Below are positions 1-10,375 of a DNA stretch of 64,000 nucleotides, in pieces. The stretch is from Cladocopium goreaui. Lineage: Eukaryota > Sar > Dinophyceae > Suessiales > Symbiodiniaceae. The stretch is from NCBI GenBank assembly GCA_947184155.2, contig CAMXCT020006645.1, forward strand, positions 625,001 through 689,000, written 5' to 3'. Every line of letters begins with the position of its first letter. The stretch's first letter is position 1. The notes beneath the pieces were generated by a model. It worked only from the letters and a program-made list of their open reading frames with translations, did no database searches and was not told the DNA's origin. The translations under genes and the position numbers were made by a program.

Positions 1-176
1 ATCAATAGATCCAATTCGACCATTCCAAACCAGGCCTTCTGGGATGCACATAATTCTACTTTCGATGATGGTTTTCCCCGTCATCTCCAGTGTTTTCAAC
101 ATATTTTTTGGACATGTTATAGTGGATTTTCCCATTCAACGCGGCATTTTCCAGCCATGTGTTGGGCCTTTTCCAG

Positions 177-233
177 GACGATTTCCGAGAAATGCTTTCT
201 GGGCATCGCCAGAAAGCGGATCCAGTGCCTCAG
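177..233 (+). CDS. candidate exon, duplicated at 4640-4696; product unknown
   Basis: This 57-base island follows CCTTTTCCAG and is followed by GCTAGG, which fits the GC donors known in dinoflagellates. The sensible frame reads TISEKCFLGIARKRIQCLR. All 57 bases are identical in the second copy although the flanks have changed, which suggests constraint or recent exchange. No domain is recognisable. It could be non-coding sequence copied with its surroundings. Confidence 0.35.
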
Positions 234-407
234 GCTAGGTGTGTTGAAGGTTTGGGACCTGGATGGTACCCAAGTCGTATCCCAAAGTCATACATGGTTT
301 ATGGCTGTTTGTTCCCCAAAAATATGGCAACAATATATGTAACAATAGGTTTTTGACCCACCGAATGATTTGTCCCTTTTCACGGGGAAAGCAGGTGGAA
401 TTTTTGG

Positions 408-545
408 GGTACCTCAATTTTGAGAAACTTGGCCACGTTCCTATAATGAGGGTACCCCTAATTTTCATCCATTTCAATCGGATTTTCCATTAGAAACTAT
501 CCATTTTGGGGTACCTCCATAGCTATAGAAACCTCCATATATCAT
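408..545. mobile_element. family E inverted-repeat element
   Basis: A short element with the GGGTACCCC / GGGGTACC core and an AAACCTCCATATAT right end, like the copy at 4911-5026. The left end is changed here. Non-coding. Confidence 0.45.
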
Positions 546-565
546 ATGATCATCCATGTAGGATC

Positions 566-1175
566 AACATTTACCATACTATATTATATATATATATATT
601 TACTATCAGCAATTCAGCAACGGTGAATATTAGAACACTGCCGCCTGCAATGACCCCGGTCACTGCTCCCTGGATGATGGATTCCACATATGTGTTGCAT
701 ATATATATATACTATATTATATATTTTATGTGATTATATACATATATATAGTGTTATATTATATATATACTATATTATATATATACACTATATTATATAT
801 ATACTATATTATATATGTTATTATATATATATGTTATTATATATCATACATATATATATACTATATTATAATATATATATATATACTATATTATATTTTA
901 TATACTATATTATATTATATGTATAGTATATTATTTACATATATATATATTATATATATATTATATATAATATATTTAATATACCATATTATATTATATA
1001 TATACTATATTATATTATATATACCATATTATATTATATATATACTATATTTTATTTTATATACTATATTATATTATATTATATTTTATTATATTATATT
1101 ATATTGTATTATATTATATTATATTATATTATGTTATATTATATACATACATATCATTATCGCATATATAAGCTT
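566..1175. repeat. AT microsatellite (TATATACTATATT type)
   Basis: About 600 bases of interrupted TATATACTATATTATAT repeats. The open frames through it are only Y/I-rich translations of the repeat. No gene is seen. Confidence 0.9.
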
Positions 1176-1192
1176 ACATATCCACCAGAAAG

Positions 1193-1250
1193 GAAACCAC
1201 TGAACATGGATAGGATAGCTGTCAAGAGGTTGTGTATGGATGACTCCCAA
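1193..1250 (+). CDS. candidate exon, duplicated at 6986-7043; product unknown
   Basis: A 58-base island after CCAGAAAG and before the strong donor GTAGGT. The protein-like frame reads KPLNMDRIAVKRLCMDDSQ. The second copy differs by two amino acids (D to A, L to S) and one silent change. Unknown function. Small size makes this uncertain. Confidence 0.3.
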
Positions 1251-1901
1251 GTAGGTCTCATCCCATGACCTCTTCAAAAAGCAGCCATTACATGTACTGT
1301 ACAGAGATATATGGTGTGTACATATTCATCTATTGTATGCATAATGAAATATATTATTGCATATATATACATATTGACATAAGACTTGTGACATTTTCAA
1401 TGTTTAAACCATGATGCACCAATATCAACAATGAATCTTATGAAATTCATAAACCACTATCAACAACACAGCTTTACGTTTTTTCTTGGTAGACCAGTAG
1501 CACTACGATTTCATCCCTTTCAAACTCGCGATTCATCCTGCAGGATGAGACCTCAAGGCCTCAAGAGACCAGGTGCTCAATATGTGGGATATTTTCAGGT
1601 GACAAGGCCATATTGATACATGTAATCTGATATCATGATGCATATCATATAATAATATATGTCTAAATTACAGTAGATAGTACATGCATACACATAATAA
1701 CTTATTTATATAATAAATGTTCTGTATATATATATAATATTACATATGTTTTACATTGTAATGAAATGTAGACACCAAACAGTTGAGAAGGGAATGCCAT
1801 TTCGGGGTTTGGAGCCTGCGCAAACGTTGACGTTCAGCTTGGACTCCGGTGATGGCTGTGATGTTTTTCCGGTCCACGAAGCGATCAGAGGTCAACTGTA
1901 A

Positions 1902-2021
1902 CTGGTTGGTGGTTTGGAACATGAATGGATTGTTTTTTCATATATGGGGAATTTCATCATCCCAACTGACGAACTCATATTTTTCAGAGGGGTAGGATGG
2001 GGTAGGTATACCACCAACCAG
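1902..2021 (+). mobile_element. family B short TIR element
   Basis: TIRs are CTGGTTGGTGGT and ACCACCAACCAG. Inside are CTGAC, like a branch point, and then TTTTTCAG before AGGGG, like a 3' splice site. A possible 4-base target repeat GTAA flanks it. Copies also lie at 21489, 24763 and 62162. Confidence 0.75.
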
Positions 2022-2520
2022 GTAATAACTTGGATGATTTTGGCTACCTCCATGACTTAGGAAACCTCCAACTGGATCTGAATGGTTATGACTATGTTTT
2101 GTTCACTGTGACCCACACCCAAAAAAAAACAGGGCAAGATCACAGTGATATGTATAGTGGTATGCCCCTCAGGAATTTCCCAGCATCAACCAAAAATATG
2201 CAAACATGGGAATGGGTTAGCACAGGACTACCCGCAGAAGAGAGCCTTCTGCGAGGGAGGCAGGTGAATGTTGGGTGGGGGTGAACATTTCTGTCGATAA
2301 ATATGGCTGGAGGAATGTGAGTCAGTTGTGGATGTGATCATATCTCACTAGAATTGACCTTTTGGAAAAGAACGCCTTGAAGCACTGAGTCTGAGGAAAC
2401 GGAGGTTGGGGATGGTGGTGGTTGAACATGCTGCGACTCTTGTAATCCATGGTTTTCTGGAAAATCCAGAAGATAGCCTCATACTTATACATGCCCCCAA
2501 TAGAGTCCTGAGTCCCAGCC
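2022..2520. other. no gene seen
   Basis: Unstructured sequence with short open frames on both strands, none with convincing splice sites or protein-like composition. Confidence 0.4.
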
Positions 2521-2527
2521 ATGTTGA

Positions 2528-2627
2528 CGTCGAAGACTCTCCGGAAAGCCAGCGAAGAGGCTCCGAGACCTCGACGAGAAGGATCAGCGCCGAGAACAGC
2601 GTCAGGAGACCCAGCGCAGGAGGAAAG
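2528..2627 (+). CDS. candidate exon, charged coiled-coil-like; product unknown
   Basis: A GC-rich island. One frame, open from 2528 after a stop at 2525, reads as a highly charged helix including AKRLRDLDEKDQRREQRQET, then RRRK. It ends at GGAAAG before GCC, a possible GC donor. Possible acceptor AGs lie at 2534, 2548 and 2552. The other two frames are also open and rich in R and S, so the frame is a judgement. Confidence 0.3.
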
Positions 2628-2843
2628 GCCACTTTCGATGCGAAAAGCGCGGCTGTTTGGATGGTCTATGATGATCTATGGGTGTATAAATTTGGGATTA
2701 ATTTTGGTCAACTATAGTCTTCGATTTTTTGCTTGAAATTGATTTGGTTGGTTGGCAAAGCAACATGTTCGTAAGGGAATTAGTTCACATCAGAAACAAC
2801 CCGAAGGAATTCATCAAAATCACCAGAAAAACGTATTAAACAA

Positions 2844-3010
2844 TTGGCTGGTCAACCTTTGGCTGGGACAACATTCGCCAACATTTCGAATCATCAAAGT
2901 CTGTGGGCTTCACTGGGTGAGTCCACCGGGCTGGCGAATGGCAGGCCGGCGGAGGAAGCCCAGGAGGTGGGGGAAGCTTCAAGGGATTTTCTGGAAAAGA
3001 ATCATGGACT
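2844..3010 (+). CDS. weak candidate coding island
   Basis: One frame contains ESTGLANGRPAEEAQEVGEA and continues into SRDFLEKNHG, which is protein-like. A second frame is also open and basic. Possible boundary AGs follow GGCAG (2944) and CCCAG. Product unknown. Confidence 0.2.
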
Positions 3011-3274
3011 GATAGATTCCGATAGAATCCCCAGATTCCCAGATTCCAAAATCTCCATGAAAAAACTGGAAGATTTCGACCTCCATTGTATCCCCATATT
3101 CGGCCAAGCCACAGAGGTTCACCGTAGGGCCATACAGTGGAACGCTAAAGTCGTGCCTAAAATTTGGAAATCGTCGTAAATAGCTGGGGAGCACTTGATT
3201 TGAAAAGTCGTGCCTTTTAGTAAAACGCATAGGAATTGCAATGTTTTGTTGGATTTGGTCTTTGGAATAGTTTT

Positions 3275-3442
3275 TGTTAATAAATCTTGCGTTTAGGTTG
3301 TGTTTAGCATCAAGGATACCTTTTCCATATTGTTAATAAATCTTGCGTTTAGGTTGTGTTTAGCATCAAGAGTACCTTTTCCATATTGTTAATAAATCTT
3401 GCGTTTAGGTTGTGTTTAGCATCAAGAGTAACCTTTTCCATA
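3275..3442. repeat. 56-bp tandem repeat, three copies
   Basis: Units begin TGTTAATAAATCTTGCG at 3275, 3331 and 3387, giving a period of 56. The last unit has one inserted base. The downstream open frame (to 3622) is mainly repeat and low complexity. Confidence 0.9.
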
Positions 3443-4495
3443 CCAAGTCAAACTGGATGTGAGTGTAGCGATGAGTTGGTGTTTCTATCTTTTTCTTTCC
3501 AGTGTGCTGCGGCAGCCATTTTCACTTTTCACTGCGTGCTCAACGCGGCATTATGGCACTTCAGCGTGTTGCTTGAGATGGAGGTGAGAAGGGTCATTGT
3601 TGTGTCTTCGTGTCGGTTTTAGTTTCTTATGTAGTTCCGCAGGCGGGTGGGCAGAGAGCCTTTCTTGTTATTTTTTGACGTCGTTTGCTACGTCGTTCGG
3701 ACGTCGTTCGGCACGTCGTGGTTTCAAAAATAGGCAACTTATAGGAAAGGTTGGTTGTTGTGAATCACGGATGGCAGAGCGAAGCCACTGATGGACCGAG
3801 AGCAGCAAAGCGAGAAGAGTCAGCAAAGCGAAAAAGTCAGCGGACCGAAGCGGCAAGTATTTCTCAACCCCAGAAACATGAACGGTAGAATGCAACTGTA
3901 GACGGATTTTTGCGAACATTTGATTTTCCCAAGTGTGGAAACATTCTTCTTATACATACGCGATTCCATGGTGTTTTAAGATTTGGGCATGACTTAGGCA
4001 TGAGTTTCTTGAAACAGCGATTCCATGGTGATTTACTAGCAAGTTTTGACCCAGGCATGAGTTAGGCATGAGTTTGTCGTTTGACTGTAGGGGTTTTCCA
4101 GAAATGGGGATCCCCAATAGCTGGTTGATTTCCAAGGGAAAATCTGTTTTTTTTTAATGGATGAAAATTAGGGGTACCCCCCATGACTTAGGAAACCTCC
4201 ACATGTATAAAGATTATAAAAGTAATGCGATGAGACATGGCCATTTTGTTGGGATTGTTGTACCACTTTGCGGGCCCGTCGTAAATCCACTATGTTGCTG
4301 ACACAATGTTGAGATATGTTGAGTAACTGGTTAAGTCATGTTAAGTCACTGTGGTGCTTGTATGGTGCCACTTGGAACAGCTCCAACTTTCTATCCAATA
4401 AATATCCAATATGTATATGTTTATATACATATGAAATATTGGCTATGTTTATACTTCCATATAATATAAGATATTGACTAGACTAGACTATAACA
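3443..4495. other. no convincing gene
   Basis: Holds GACGTCGTT-type and AGCGAAG-type micro-repeats (3680-3850), a partial family E right half (4150-4205) and unremarkable AT-rich DNA. No open frame here has protein-like composition with splice sites. Confidence 0.4.
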
Positions 4496-4639
4496 ATCAA
4501 TAGATCCAATTCGACCATTCCAAACCAGGCCTTCTGGGATGCACATAATTCTACTTTCGATGATGGTTTTCCCCGTCATCGCCAGTGTTTTCAACTTTTT
4601 CTTTGGACCTTTTCCAGCCATGTGTTGGGCCTTTTCCAG

Positions 4640-4696
4640 GACGATTTCCGAGAAATGCTTTCTGGGCATCGCCAGAAAGCGGATCCAGTGCCTCAG
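4640..4696 (+). CDS. candidate exon, copy of 177-233; product unknown
   Basis: Identical over 57 bases to 177-233, after CTTTTCCAG and before GCTAGG. Same frame and reading (TISEKCFLGIARKRIQCLR). Confidence 0.35.
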
Positions 4697-4910
4697 GCTA
4701 GGTGTGTCGAAGGTTTGGGACCTGGATGGTACCCAAGTCGTATCCCAAGTCGTATCCCAAAGTCATACATGGTTTATGGCTGTTTGTTCCCCCAAAATAT
4801 GGTAACAATATATGTAACAATAGGTTTTTGATCCACCGAATGATTTGTCACTTTTCACGGTGAAAGCAGGTGGGTTTTTTGGGGTACCTCAATTTTGAGA
4901 AACTTGGCCA

Positions 4911-5026
4911 CATATGGAGGCTTCCCAAAATGAGGGTACCCCTAATTTTCATCCATGTTCATCGGATTTTCCATTAGAAACTATCCATTTTGGGGTACCT
5001 CCATGACTATAGAAACCTCCATATAT
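4911..5026. mobile_element. family E inverted-repeat element
   Basis: The left end CATATGGAGGCTTCCC pairs imperfectly with the right end GAAACCTCCATATAT. Internally GGGTACCCC is mirrored by GGGGTACC. About 116 bp, no coding. Confidence 0.6.
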
Positions 5027-5299
5027 CCAAATATGATCATCCATGTAGGATCAACATTTACCAACATTTGCCCCAATAATTTACCCACTACTACCATACT
5101 ATATTATAACATTATATATATATATATATTTACTTTTACTATACCAGTAGTACCGCACAAGGCGGTGGCGGAAGTTTCAAAAATAGGAAAAACCTATAGG
5201 AGAGGTTGCTTGTTGTAAATCCACTGATGGGCCGAAAGGTGCTTGAGGTCTCCTCTCTTTCTCTCTATTTCTTTGACTATCTACCTTCCTACCCATCCT

Positions 5300-5308
5300 T
5301 CTTCTATG

Positions 5309-5339
<31 letters not shown>

Positions 5340-5470
5340 CGATCTATCTATCTATCTACCTATCTTTCTGGCGATCGATCTATCTATCTATCTATCAATC
5401 TATCTATCTATCTATCTATCTATTTACCTATCTATCAATCTATCTATCAATCTATCTATCTATCTATCTT

Positions 5471-5501
<31 letters not shown>

Positions 5502-5502
5502 G
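5300..5502. repeat. TATC tetranucleotide array
   Basis: About 200 bases of TATC repeats with scattered single changes. The YLSI-type open frames over it are translations of the repeat. Confidence 0.95.
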
Positions 5503-6136
5503 AACACGTCTTTTGTACTGCGCCTGCCACGGAAAATGCATCTTTGCAGATCATCTTCAGATGTCCCATGCCTGCCATCGTTTTTCGAAATGATACAAAA
5601 TCCTCATGTTTTGCTCACTTTTTGACAAGCTGCACAATCTCTTGCGCCTGCCACGCGAAACGACATCTGAGCCTCCAAAAGTGGTCCGAACCCCTAGCGT
5701 TTTTAACATTTTGACTTGGAAATGTGCTTCGCGCCAGAACGGCGTGCACTTTTTCGACATCTCAACTTCCAAAAGTGGTCCAGAGCTGGTGTGCTCTAGA
5801 CATTTTCACTTCGAAATGTGTTTTTTCCACAACGACGTGCACTTTTTTGACATCTCAACTTCCAAAAGTGGTCCGAACGTGGTGTGTTTTGTACATTTTG
5901 ACTTGGAAATGAGTTTCATGAACATGTCTTTTGTACTGCGCCTGCCACGGAAAATGCATCTTTGCAGATCATCTTCAGATGTCCCATGCCTGCCATCGTT
6001 TTTCGAAATGATACAAAATCCTCATGTTTTGCTCACTTTTTGACAAGCTGCACAATCTCTTGCGCCTGCCACGCGAAACGACATCTGAGCCTCCAAAAGT
6101 GGTCCGAACCCCTAGCGTTTTTAACATTTTGACTTG
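5503..6136. repeat. 418-bp-spaced direct repeat (about 215 bp each)
   Basis: The segment starting TGAACACGTCTTTTGTACTG at 5501 recurs at 5919 and stays nearly identical to the end of CCTAGCGTTTTTAACATTTT. This is a higher-order repeat around the 94-bp units. Confidence 0.85.
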
Positions 6137-6625
6137 AACGGCGTGCACTTTTTCGACATCTTAACTTCCAAAAGTGGTCCGGAGCTGGTGTGTTTTGCAC
6201 ATTTTCACTTCGAAATGTGCTTCACGCCACAACAACGTGCACTTTTTCGACATCTCAACTTCCAAAAGTGGTCCGAACGTGGTGTGTTTTGTACATTTTG
6301 ACTTGGAAATGTGCTTCGCGCCACAACAACATGCACATTTTCGACATCTCAACTTCCAAAAGTAGTCCGAACCTGTTGTGTTTTGTACATTTTGACTTGG
6401 AAATGTGCTTCGCGCGACAACAACATGCACTTTTTCGACATCTCAACTTCCAAAAGTGGTCCGGAGCTGGTGTGTTTTAGACATTTTCACTTCGAAATGT
6501 GTTTCGCGCCACAAAGACGTGCACTTTTTCGACATCTCAACTTCCAAAAGTGGTCCGAACGTGGTGTGTTTTGTGCATTTTGACTTCGAAATGTGCTTCG
6601 GGCCACAACGGCGTGCAATTTTTCA
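5690..6625. repeat. 94-bp minisatellite
   Basis: CTTCCAAAAGTGGTCC occurs at 5766, 5859, 6165, 6259, 6353, 6447 and 6541, with spacings of 93 or 94. Each unit also has GTGCACTTTTTCGACATCTC and a TTCGCGCCACAA-type segment. All three + frames stay open for long stretches because the unit lacks stops and 94 is not a multiple of 3. I treat those frames as artefacts. Confidence 0.9.
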
Positions 6626-6985
6626 TCTCTCATCTGGCCAGCTGGCTCCGCACCCGCCGCTTTAGCGAGCCTACTTTTCGACCCTCCAGAGCCACAAAAC
6701 ATTGGAGAAAACACAGTGTCTCGCGACTGTTTTACATTTTCGCGCATCTGCATCTTCTTTCTTCTGACTCTTTCTCTTCTACTCTTCTCTCTTCTAATCT
6801 TTCCCTTCTCTCTGACCCTTTCCATCTCTGCTTTTCATCTGTCCATATTGTCGGAAGTTTGACTTCTAAACTTCCTTCGATTATACTATATATATATATA
6901 CTATATTATATTATATATACTATATTATATTATATATACATACATATCATTATCACATATGTAAGCTTACATATCCACCAGAAAG

Positions 6986-7043
6986 GAAACCACTGAACAT
7001 GGCTAGGATAGCTGTCAAGAGGTCGTGTATGGATGACTCCCAG
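6986..7043 (+). CDS. candidate exon, copy of 1193-1250; product unknown
   Basis: Follows AGAAAG and ends CAG before GTAGGT. Reads KPLNMARIAVKRSCMDDSQ. The partner differs by three bases, two of them amino-acid changing. Confidence 0.3.
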
Positions 7044-7239
7044 GTAGGTCTTATCCCATGACCTCTCCAAAAAGCAGCCATTACATTTACTGTACAGAGA
7101 TATATGGTGTGTACATATACACATATACCATAATTCCTCCCTTTTTTCATCTAATGTATGCAGAAACTAACATATTATTGCATAATATATATTTACATAT
7201 ATTTGCATACATTGACTTGTGACATTTTCAATGGTTAAA

Positions 7240-7992
7240 TATATGATCATCCCCGATCCAGCCGTACTAGGTGGCCCTGGATGACTTGAATCTGCGGAAG
7301 GCCGCTTTCCATAGCTACCCCAATAGCTGGATGGTTTATCATGGAAAATGCTATGAAAATCCTATGAACATGGATGAAATTTAGGGGGTAGCCCCATTTT
7401 AATCATTTTAGGAAACCTCATGAAAGCTCCATAGTTACTAAGTGGGATGAACTGGGATGGGATTATCAGAAGATATGAATCATTGTCCAAGAATTTTGGA
7501 ATAGCTATGGAACACACGGATAAAACTACGTATGGTAAATGATGAGATCATTGTGGTGTATATAAAGATGGACAAATACAAAAAATACAACGTCAATCAT
7601 CTAGGAATTCAATTAGATGAAGGCAGCATGTACTGTACAGGAAAATACACATGTTTTGATAATAAATAAAACATGGTGCTGTAATTTGTCCTCTAAACTA
7701 AGCTGGTGAAATCAATGTCAGTTGATGATTGTGAATTGTTGATACCATCTGGTACTTTAACACTTCGCCGTGCTAAACAATCATGTTTTACAAGGGTAAA
7801 TCGCCGAACTCAATGGGCCATGGCTTCCAGCAGGTCTCCCGAGGGATGTGATGTGCCACATCCATAAATTGCCATGGGAACTGCCAATGTCATGTGGAAT
7901 ATGATGGACGATATGCCAATGTCTTACCCTCTGTACTGTTAGTTCGCTCAAGCCCGCGGCCCATAGTTCGATGATTCAAAAAACTATTTACT
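7240..7992. other. no gene seen; decayed short elements
   Basis: AT-rich sequence with no useful open frame. It holds a decayed family E-like inverted repeat (about 7305-7425) and a CTCAATGGGCCATGGCTTCC segment that recurs at about 55742 inside the intron-like element there. Confidence 0.4.
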
Positions 7993-8097
7993 CATTGGAT
8001 TGGTTGACGGGAAAATTTACAGGAAACCGATGATTTACTCATGATCTTAATGTTAAAAATGGCTATGGTGTCCTGTAGATTTTCCTTTCAACCAATG
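7993..8097. mobile_element. family F inverted-repeat element
   Basis: The left end CATTGGATTGGTTGACGGG with TTTACAGGA pairs with the right end TCCTGTAGATTTTCC then CAACCAATG. A possible target repeat ATTTAC lies on both sides. Related copies are at 34209 and 39827. Confidence 0.65.
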
Positions 8098-8228
8098 ATT
8101 TACCTATGAAAAGTAGGATGATCCCACTCTTGTGGGTTTCGATCTTGCGCATCCAACTCAGTGTCAGAGGGATTCATGGGATATGTAAACAGTAAATTCT
8201 CATGGTATTTTGTATATATATATATATA

Positions 8229-8333
8229 AGCCTCTGGTAAACTAACGTAGCTATAGAAAATCACCATGATTCATGGGTAAATCAACGAACTAAATGGCAT
8301 TTTTCAATAGCCATGTTAAATTACCAGAGGGTA
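8229..8333. mobile_element. family A short TIR element
   Basis: Right end TTACCAGAGGGTA is intact; the left end reads GCCTCTGGTAA. About 105 bp. It lies 43 bases left of the large array element. Confidence 0.75.
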
Positions 8334-8376
8334 TCAAGTATGTTATGGACATATGCAGACATATCCCATGAATCAA

Positions 8377-10018
8377 TAATCCCTTCCCCCTATTACTAAA
8401 CGGTCCCCCCCAAATAATAAACACCTGGAGGAGTTTTTGGTATTTGGGGGTATTTAGATTTATTTAGTATTAGGGTGCAAAGCTTTCCCCTACTATTATA
8501 TTAAAAACCTTCATATAAAAAACTATTTTTTTCTGTTTCAAAATTGATTAGATGACCTTTTAAAATCTAATTAAAGTATTGGATTTCGAAGCTCTCACCT
8601 AATATTAAAAACCATAATATAAAAAACTAAAATTGTCTATTTCAAAATCAATCAGATTTCCTTTTAAAATCTAATTAAATTATTGATTCAAAAATTGGAT
8701 TTCGAAGCTCTCCCCTACTATTGAATTAAACACCTTCATATAAAAAACTATTTTTTTCTGTTTCAAAATTGATTAGATGACCTTTTAAAATCTAATTAAA
8801 GTAAAATTGGATTTCGAAGCTCTCACCTAATATTAAAAACCATAATATAAAAAACTAAAATTGTCTATTTCACAATCAATCAGATTTCCTTTTAAAATCT
8901 AATTAAATTATTGATCCAAAAATTGGATTTCGAAGCTCTCCCCTACTATTGAATTAAAAACCTTCATATAAAAAACTATTTTTTTCTGTTTCAAAATTGA
9001 TTAGATGACCTTTTAAAATCTAATTAAAGTAAAATTGGATTTCGAAGCTCTCACCTAATATTAAAAACCATAATATAAAAAACTAAAATTGTCTATTTCA
9101 CAATCAATCAGATTTCCTTTTAAAATCTAATTAAATTATTGATCCAAAAATTGGATTTCGAAGCTCTCCCCTACTATTGAATTAAACACCTTCATATAAA
9201 AAAAACTATTTTATTTTGTTTCAAAATTGATTAGATGACCTTTTAAAATCTAATTAAAGTAAAATTGGATTTCGAAGCTCTCACCTAATATTAAAAACCA
9301 TAATATAAAAAAACTAAAATTGTCTATTTCACAATCAATCAGATTTCCTTTTAAAATCTAATTAAATTATTGATCCAAAAATTGGATTTCGAAGCTCTCC
9401 CCTACTATTGAATTAAACACCTTCATATTAAAAAAACTATTTTATTTTGTTTCAAAATTGATTAGATGACCTTTTAAAATCTAATTAAAGTAAAATTGGA
9501 TTTCGAAGCTCTCACCTAATATTAAAAACCATAATATAAAAAAACTAAAATTGTCTATTTCACAATCAATCAGATTTCCTTTTAAAATCTAATTAAATTA
9601 TTGATCCAAAAATTGGATTTCGAAGCTCTCCCCTACTATTAAATTAAAAACCTTCATATAAAAAACTATTTGTTTCTATTTCAACATTGATTAGATGACC
9701 TTTTAAAATCTAATTAAAGTAAAATTGGATTTCGAAGCTCTCCCCTAATATTCAATTAAAAACCATAATATAAAATACATTAAAATACTGTTTTTGTTTC
9801 GATCTTAAACGACGGACCCTAACAAAAATACCCGGGGTTGATTAGTTTTTATTATTAGGGGGTGAACCCCTGAAATGGGACCTTCATATTTAATTTGTTT
9901 TCGAACTGGGGTCAATTAAAAATCAATTTGGCCAGTCTGAAATTTCCCAACATTTTAATGCGGACCCTAGATTTTAGTATGTGGGGTACGTTTAGTAAAA
10001 GGAAGAAGGGAGGGATTA
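8377..10018. mobile_element. 1.64-kb non-autonomous TIR element carrying a tandem array
   Basis: The ends form imperfect inverted repeats: TAATCCCTTCCCCC then TTACTAAACG on the left, and CGTTTAGTAAAAGGAAG then GGGAGGGATTA on the right. Inside are unique shoulders with C- and G-rich runs and the array at 8479-9780. There is no open frame of useful length, so it would depend on proteins from elsewhere. No clear target duplication was found, so its boundaries are inferred from the TIRs only. Confidence 0.55.
8479..9780. repeat. 228-231-bp tandem array, five and a half units
   Basis: GCTCTCCCCTACTATT-type unit starts lie at 8479, 8707, 8935, 9163, 9394 and 9625. Each unit is itself two diverged halves of about 115 bp, both starting TTGGATTTCGAAGCTCTC. 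About 75 percent AT with many stops. Confidence 0.95.
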
Positions 10019-10034
10019 TATTATAATCTATGAA

Positions 10035-10144
10035 TACCCTCTGGTAAACATTCACATAGCTATTGAAAATGGCCATTTAGTTCGTTGATTTACCCATTGA
10101 TTAAATGGTGATTTTCCATAGTTATGTTAGTTTACCAGAGGGTA
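10035..10144. mobile_element. family A short TIR element
   Basis: TACCCTCTGGTAA ... TTTACCAGAGGGTA, 110 bp, 16 bases right of the large array element. Confidence 0.85.
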
Positions 10145-10294
10145 TCATAATTATAGGAAAACAATGGTAAACATCACCATATACTATAAAATTTGGGATA
10201 CATATTATAATATATGAAAATATTGTGTGTGATATGTCATGGGATATGAAAAAATACCGTTCAGACCGATGCTTAGTGCTCAATGCTGTCCACC

Positions 10295-10375
10295 ATGGCA
10301 CCGTTCAAGGCACCGGGGCAGGCTCCTGGCACTACTGGCACTGCGACGCCGGAGAGCCCAAGGGGACGTCGCTGA
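10295..10375 (+). CDS. weak candidate coding island ending in a stop
   Basis: A GC-rich stretch. ATG at 10295 reads MAPFKAPGQAPGTTGTATPE and a few more residues before TGA at 10373. It could be a last exon. The opposite strand is also open, so strand and coding status are uncertain. Confidence 0.2.
   Translation: MAPFKAPGQAPGTTGTATPESPRGRR

Larger units (their letters stand above)
1..1430. repeat. segmental duplication, copy 1 (partner 4496-7240)
   Basis: The first ~560 bases match 4496-5060 with few changes, and 1140-1430 match about 6935-7230. Between the matched parts copy 1 has an AT microsatellite, while copy 2 has a TATC array and a 94-bp array. The copy may extend left of the window. 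Both matched parts contain an exon-like island (177-233 and 1193-1250), so this may be a duplicated stretch of a gene rather than plain repeat DNA. Confidence 0.85.
4496..7240. repeat. segmental duplication, copy 2 (partner 1-1430)
   Basis: The left part (4496-5060) matches 1-560 and the right part (6935-7230) matches 1140-1430. The middle is different DNA: a TATC array and a 94-bp minisatellite. It contains the second copies of both exon-like islands. Confidence 0.85.

Noticed and set aside
730-1203. 157-residue Y/I-rich open frame
   Set aside because: Translation of an AT microsatellite. Same for 41892-42374 (+) and 14576-14965 (-).
5206-5625. YLSI-repeat open frame
   Set aside because: Direct translation of the TATC array. 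Same for 32597-33184.
6174-6996. Overlapping open frames over the 94-bp array
   Set aside because: Open in several frames and on the minus strand because the repeat unit lacks stops; no start, splice or domain support.
8479-9780. CRISPR array
   Set aside because: Units are contiguous with no short repeat/unique spacer pattern, and the context is eukaryotic.
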